From: Bacteroidetes bacterium HGW-Bacteroidetes-6 | GTDB taxonomy: Bacteria > Bacteroidota > Bacteroidia > Bacteroidales > DTU049 | DNA length: 49,680 nucleotides | NCBI GenBank assembly: GCA_002842495.1 | Contig: PHDB01000023.1 | Coordinates: 1 to 49,680 of the forward strand | Direction: 5' to 3' | Part shown: positions 46,084-49,680 of the stretch, in pieces | How positions within the stretch are numbered: position 1 is the first letter of the stretch | How the letters are laid out: the number at the start of each line of letters is the position of its first letter | Notes under the pieces: generated by a model | Databases searched by the model: none | What the model was told of the DNA's origin: nothing | What the model saw: the letters and a program-made list of their open reading frames with translations, nothing else | Made by a program: the position numbers and the translations under genes

Positions 46084-47110
46084 TTGATATTGTTATTGGA
46101 TGACAAAAAAAGTTTCCTGAATTGCTTCACCTGATCTTCGGTTCCCAGAATAAAAAGCTTCATGCCTGAAACAAGAATTGTTTCGGGTCCCGGATTGACT
46201 TCAAAGACACCATCGGCGGTTTTAACACCAACAATATTTGTTCCTGTATTTTTGCGGATATCGAGATCTTCGATACGGGATTCGGTGTTTTGCAAATCAA
46301 TTCGTCGCATTTCACTTCCCAAAGGGTATGCTGATCGGTTCCTCCCAGTGCAATATATCTCAAAAACTCGGTTGTATCGGGTCTCACAACCATATTGGCC
46401 ATTCTCGAACCTCCAACCTTTTCGGGCAAAATCACATGATCGGCCCCTGCCCGTTGTAGTTTTAAAGCATTGCTTTCGTCGGAAGCCCGACAGATAATAT
46501 TGATTCCCTGATTCAAAGCCCTTGCACTCAAGGCAACATAAAGATTGTCTGCATCGATAGGAATGGAAGCAATTATTGCTTTTGCCTTTTCGACGCCTGC
46601 GGCTAAAAGAACTTCTTCTTCGGTTGCATCGCCAATGACCGGAAAATAACCCAACGACTCCATTTTAGGAATGAGTTCGCGATCTTTTTCAATAACAACA
46701 ACCTTTTCGCCATAAACCGACAAATCGGCTGCTGCCTGTTTGCCGTTCCGACCAAAACCACAAATAATAACATGTTTTTCCATACGCCTGAGTTTCGATT
46801 TTTTCCGGATTCCAAATACCATCCGGCTAATATGCTTTTCTATCATTATTCGCGTAAGCAAGCCTATTGAATACGCCAGTGTTCCGATTCCTGATGCAAT
46901 CAGAATAACGGTAAAAATCATTCCCGGTTCCGACAAAGGTTTAACCTCGCGAAAACCAACTGTACTAATGGTTATAATGGTCATGTACAAAGCCTCGGAC
47001 AGCGAAAAGCCTTCAATCGTCATATAACCACCTACACCAAACAAAATAATGACAACAATCAGCAGAATTGCCAACCATACTTTTCCTTTGCCGGTACTAT
47101 GTTCGCTCAT
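46080..47110 (-). pseudogene. Ion channel with TrkA-N/TrkA-C (RCK) domains, frameshifted
   Basis: The first frame (start ATG 47110) encodes two membrane helices around a potassium-channel-like filter (ITISTVGFREV) and an RCK/TrkA-N NAD-binding domain (HVIICGFGRNGKQAAADL, VIGDATEEEVL). After GGTDQHTLWEVKCDEL near 46300 the reading degenerates. The TrkA-C half continues in the -1 frame: ESRIEDLDIRKNTGTNIVGV, then NPGPETILVSGMKLFILGTE, ending at 46080. The second frame's stop overlaps the transporter start (ATGA), so it is the genuine 3' end. A one-base loss between about 46270 and 46305 explains the break. It could be a true inactivating mutation, an assembly error or programmed slippage at the local AAAA. 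Confidence 0.82.
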
Positions 47111-48395
47111 GGTTTTTTGTGTTCATTATTTCCGATAAAATCGGACAATCCATGCATTTTCGCTGAAGACAACTGTTTTTATAAAGCTCGGTGAGACCTT
47201 GCGTAAACAATGCATTCTTCGTGTTCAATTTTGCTTCAAGCACAAATGTATTAATTATTTTGTTTTTTTCAGCATCGGTTTCTTCGAGCAGTCGTATGGC
47301 TTTTTCCGAATATTCTGCATTTAATGTTATCCGGGAATAAAAAATTAAAAACGGAACAACAATATTGATGATAAATGTATTAATGCTTTCTTTTCCGGGA
47401 TAAAGCCTTTTGGGTGTAGGCGATTTGGTAATTAAACAACTGTTGCTTTCCCCGTTTTCCGAAACAGGAATCTGAAAAGCTTTGACATATTCTCTGACAT
47501 TTGCCGATTGAGTGAGAAAGCCTGGCAAGCTTCGATGATGAAATACCAACGCCGCCAGTTGTGATAACCGGATTTCGGGAAAAGAAGAAGGCCTAACCGG
47601 ACTGTGTTTCCAGATGTCGGCTTCAATTTCGAAAAGCCTGAATTTGTTTTTTAAATGAAAATATTCTGTTTGCAAAAATACTTTCCCTGAATGTATCGAT
47701 TCTTTTTGCCCATTCAACATGCCTGCTACACCAAACAATAATGCTTCCACTTCAAATAGCGAAGATAATCCGGCTATCTGTTTCCACTTTACATTTCGGG
47801 CCAGCCATTCCATGGGTGCAACATTGTGGCTGATACCATAAGCCCGGGCTATTATTCGCCATGCTGTTTCGTTGAGGTCGTTTCCGCTTTCGCAAAAAAC
47901 CGATTCAATTTTCTCCACGTTTCTGTTTAAGCGGACTTTCGCCAATTCAGTAATCGTATCTTGTAATATGTTGGGTTCTATGTTGCCAATATGCTGATGA
48001 CAAAGCAATGGTGCTTTCGGGGCAAGTTGAATTGAGGACCACAATCGGAACAAATCATCTGCTTCACACAAAACAATAGTCGGAATAGCTAATCCGGCAT
48101 TGTTTTTAACCGGCCTGTCATTTTCAAGAACAATATGCAATATGGTTTTTTCGTACAGCGTATCAATATGGTGAAAATGCCTATACCAATCGCTGCTTTT
48201 TATGTGTATTTCAGCAAAACCCAACCAGCGCCGGCCATTGAATTCTATTTCGACTCCTTCGAAATCGGGACCATCGCGGTTTCCGCCTTTTCCCGGATCG
48301 ATAATCCGGCACCATGAACCATCTTCGAGTTCAAACTGGCTCCCGCATAGCCGATGTTCCCACAAATAATGAAGAAAATATTCGGGTATCTTCAT
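47097..48395 (-). CDS. DUF2851-family protein
   Basis: 432 aa from the ATG at 48395; a GTG six codons upstream (48413) is an alternative. The N-terminal signature of DUF2851 is clear: FLHYLWEHRLCGS, GPDFEGVEIEFNGRRWLGFA, EIHIKSSDWYRHFHHIDTLY. The central region is helical, and the C-terminus has a four-cysteine cluster (NSCLQRKCMDCPILSE) that may bind metal. The function is not established; the conserved acidic/His region looks nuclease-like but this is speculative. It overlaps the channel gene by 14 bp and heads the long minus-strand series. Confidence 0.9.
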   Translation of the reverse strand: MKIPEYFLHYLWEHRLCGSQFELEDGSWCRIIDPGKGGNRDGPDFEGVEIEFNGRRWLGFAEIHIKSSDWYRHFHHIDTLYEKTILHIVLENDRPVKNNAGLAIPTIVLCEADDLFRLWSSIQLAPKAPLLCHQHIGNIEPNILQDTITELAKVRLNRNVEKIESVFCESGNDLNETAWRIIARAYGISHNVAPMEWLARNVKWKQIAGLSSLFEVEALLFGVAGMLNGQKESIHSGKVFLQTEYFHLKNKFRLFEIEADIWKHSPVRPSSFPEIRLSQLAALVFHHRSLPGFLTQSANVREYVKAFQIPVSENGESNSCLITKSPTPKRLYPGKESINTFIINIVVPFLIFYSRITLNAEYSEKAIRLLEETDAEKNKIINTFVLEAKLNTKNALFTQGLTELYKNSCLQRKCMDCPILSEIMNTKNHERT

Positions 48396-48488
48396 TTTGG
48401 CATAGTTTTTCACGGTATTGCTCTTGTAAATTGCCTTTGATTAGTTTTTTCGCATTTTTTTCATTCCCAATATATGATTTTCTGTCCG

Positions 48489-48522
48489 TTTGTAAAACAA
48501 ATTAATTAATTTTCTAACTTTG
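48489..48522 (+). promoter_or_regulatory. Promoter of the TonB-C-domain gene
   Basis: TTTG at 48489-48492 and TAACTTTG at 48515-48522 match the Bacteroidota -33 and -7 elements with a 22-nt spacer. The -7 element ends 14 nt before the ATG. This is the best full promoter in the window. Confidence 0.65.
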
Positions 48523-48536
48523 CAAAAATACCAGCC

Positions 48537-48926
48537 ATGCGTACACTTCTTTTCCTTATCCCCTTTCTGACCTTATTCGTACCCATGAATTCGTCAGCTC
48601 AAAACGAAGAACCCATTTACGTGGTGGTAGATCAAATGCCCGAATTTCCGGGAGGTCCCAATGGTCTTGGAAATTTTATCCGTTCCAATCTTTCTTACCC
48701 AACCGAAGCTATTGATTCCAAAACCGAAGGATTTGTTATCGCCTCATTTATTGTCGAAAAAGACGGTAAAGTATCAAAACCAACCATCGTTAAAGGTCTC
48801 GGAAAAGGCTGCGACGAAGAGGTCCTCCGCCTGATCGGCATGATGCCTGTATGGAAGGCCGGACTCAAAGACGGCAAAGCTGTTCGCGTCAAACTTAACA
48901 TTCCGGTTGAATTTAAGCTGAATTAA
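48537..48926 (+). CDS. Secreted TonB C-terminal-domain protein
   Basis: 129 aa with a signal peptide (about 1-22, ending NSSAQ) and then a lone TonB C-terminal domain: DQMPEFPGGPNGLGNFIRSN, LSYPTEAIDSKTEGFVIASF and PVWKAGLKDGKAVRVKLNIP. It lacks the N-terminal membrane anchor and proline-rich spacer of true TonB, so it is a free periplasmic module of the type common in Bacteroidota, perhaps binding peptidoglycan or TonB-dependent proteins. It is a single-gene unit with a promoter and a palindromic terminator. Confidence 0.88.
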   Translation: MRTLLFLIPFLTLFVPMNSSAQNEEPIYVVVDQMPEFPGGPNGLGNFIRSNLSYPTEAIDSKTEGFVIASFIVEKDGKVSKPTIVKGLGKGCDEEVLRLIGMMPVWKAGLKDGKAVRVKLNIPVEFKLN

Positions 48927-48961
48927 GTTACTGAAAACATTATTGCTTTTTTGTTTATTTT

Positions 48962-48994
48962 GCAGAGACAAGGCATGCCTTGTCTCTGCTTTTT
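48962..48994 (+). terminator. Perfect 28-nt palindrome with T-run after the TonB-C gene
   Basis: GCAGAGACAAGGCATGCCTT continues to a perfect self-complementary 28-mer (48962-48989), followed by TTTTT. It is well placed as an intrinsic terminator 35 nt past the stop. The GAGACAAGGC palindrome also resembles dispersed intergenic repeats seen in many genomes, so it may be a repeat element used as a terminator. Confidence 0.7.
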
Positions 48995-49005
48995 AAAAAT
49001 GTGCG

Positions 49006-49013
49006 TACTTTTG
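49006..49013 (+). promoter_or_regulatory. Candidate -7 element of tgt
   Basis: TACTTTTG fits TAnnTTTG and ends 10 nt before the tgt ATG, implying a very short leader. No exact TTTG lies at the -33 distance; this region is occupied by the palindromic terminator. Confidence 0.4.
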
Positions 49014-49023
49014 GGCAACTATT

Positions 49024-49680
49024 ATGGAATTTTCTCTTCAATATACCGATGGTAAAGCCCGTGCCGGAACGCTGAAAACCGCTCATGGTAATATTTCAAC
49101 ACCTATTTTCATGCCTGTTGGAACACTGGGTGCGGTAAAAGGCGTTACATTCAACGCTCTTCGCAACGATATTCAAGCACAAATAATTCTGGGAAACACC
49201 TACCACCTCTATTTAAGACCCGGAGCCGAAATTTTGAAGCAGGCCGGGGGTCTTCATGGCTTCAATGGCTGGAACAAACCCATTCTCACCGATAGCGGTG
49301 GCTATCAGGTGTATTCGCTTTCTAAAATCAGAAAAATAACGGACGAAGGTGTGGTTTTTCAATCGCATATCGATGGAAGTCGTCATCAGTTTACGCCCGA
49401 GAATGTAATGGATATGCAGCGGGCCATTGGTGCCGATATTATGATGGCCTTTGACGAGTGTACGCCCTTTCCTGCCGAACGCGATTATGCACTTAAAAGC
49501 ATGCAGCTTACACATCGCTGGCTCGAACGCTGCTACAATCATTTTCACAAAACCCAACCTCTTTACGGACACGAACAAGGCCTCTTCCCCATTGTTCAGG
49601 GTAGTGTTTATAACGATTTACGGGTACAATCGGCCGAATACGTTAGTCAGTTCGAAAGTCCCGGCTATGCCATTGGCGGG
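49024..49680 (+). CDS. tgt: Queuine tRNA-ribosyltransferase (5' part, cut by window edge)
   Basis: 219 codons are visible without a stop. Signatures of Tgt: GNISTPIFMPVGTLGAVKGV, ILGNTYHLYLRPG, the active-site loop LTDSGGYQVYSLSK (Asp in TDSGG as the general acid/base), MMAFDECTPFP and the start of the GIVQG-like region (FPIVQGSVYNDLR). The enzyme exchanges guanine 34 for a queuine precursor in tRNAs with GUN anticodons. The nucleophilic Asp and the zinc site would be beyond the edge. The visible part looks intact. Confidence 0.96.
   Translation, partial: MEFSLQYTDGKARAGTLKTAHGNISTPIFMPVGTLGAVKGVTFNALRNDIQAQIILGNTYHLYLRPGAEILKQAGGLHGFNGWNKPILTDSGGYQVYSLSKIRKITDEGVVFQSHIDGSRHQFTPENVMDMQRAIGADIMMAFDECTPFPAERDYALKSMQLTHRWLERCYNHFHKTQPLYGHEQGLFPIVQGSVYNDLRVQSAEYVSQFESPGYAIGG

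Noticed and set aside
45322..46134. 270-codon plus-strand frame opposite the NSS transporter
   Set aside because: Basic, His-rich nonsense composition antisense to a transporter with clear LeuT motifs.
1..49680. tRNA, rRNA, insertion sequences and T6SS or Tc needle genes
   Set aside because: The intergenic gaps are short and none showed a cloverleaf or rRNA sequence. No transposase, VgrG, PAAR, Hcp or TcA-like protein was found among the frames.

Overview
The window looks like chromosomal DNA of a Bacteroidota bacterium that secretes proteins through the type IX secretion system (T9SS). A Bacteroidales/Marinilabiliales-type organism is my best guess from gene content, not a proven placement. 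The evidence is: T9SS C-terminal sorting domains of type A (two proteins) and type B (one protein); signal peptides ending in A/S-Q; an STN/FecR/ECF-sigma signalling set; a TorF-type porin next to an ammonium transporter; a DUF2851 protein; and TAnnTTTG-type promoter elements. Almost all genes lie on the minus strand. The exceptions are an RluA-type synthase, a GxxExxY gene, a TonB-C-domain protein and the start of tgt.

Layout (transcription on the minus strand runs from high to low coordinates). 1-3270: 5' part of a secreted endonuclease I-family nuclease with a lamin-tail domain and 89-90-residue Ig-like repeats, cut by the window edge. 3527-4321: a T9SS-sorted protein. 4844-25119: a 20-kb, eight-gene, tightly packed operon holding two giant Rhs/SpvB-like exported proteins (2030 and 2739 aa), a T9SS type-B-sorted DNRLRE/beta-helix surface protein, a membrane-anchored Skp/OmpH-like protein, a lipoprotein, two small secreted proteins and a terminal AT-rich three-helix membrane protein. 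25353-26240: RluA-type pseudouridine synthase (+). 26395-28399: TorF-type porin plus Amt ammonium transporter. 28542-31482: START-domain protein, a DUF2062-SDR fusion and an epimerase. 31553-34893: ECF sigma, FecR anti-sigma and an STN protein with surface repeats. 34945-37417: NarL-type response regulator and histidine kinase. 37418-38495: an intergenic patch with a pseudogene fragment, an inverted repeat and a GxxExxY gene between direct repeats. 38496-48395: a dense series with DUF2851, a frameshifted K+ channel, an NSS transporter with its 47-aa MetS subunit, a T9SS-sorted phosphatase, acyl-ACP thioesterase, aldehyde dehydrogenase and an unknown secreted protein. 48537-48926: TonB-C protein (+). 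49024-end: tgt (+, partial).

The most interesting system is the 4844-25119 operon. I read it as an exported Rhs 'cocoon' system resembling the TcB/TcC arrangement. One giant protein has an SpvB-like N-terminus. The second has YD repeats, an apparent beta-propeller insertion, an Rhs core and a variable C-terminal domain, and is followed directly by a candidate immunity gene of very low GC content. A dedicated periplasmic chaperone-like protein and a surface adhesin-like protein are in the same operon. This reading is inference from domain order and context; no toxin activity is demonstrated by the sequence.

Limits: family calls come from motif recognition without database searches, residue positions are approximate, and no rRNA, tRNA, IS element or CRISPR array was seen.
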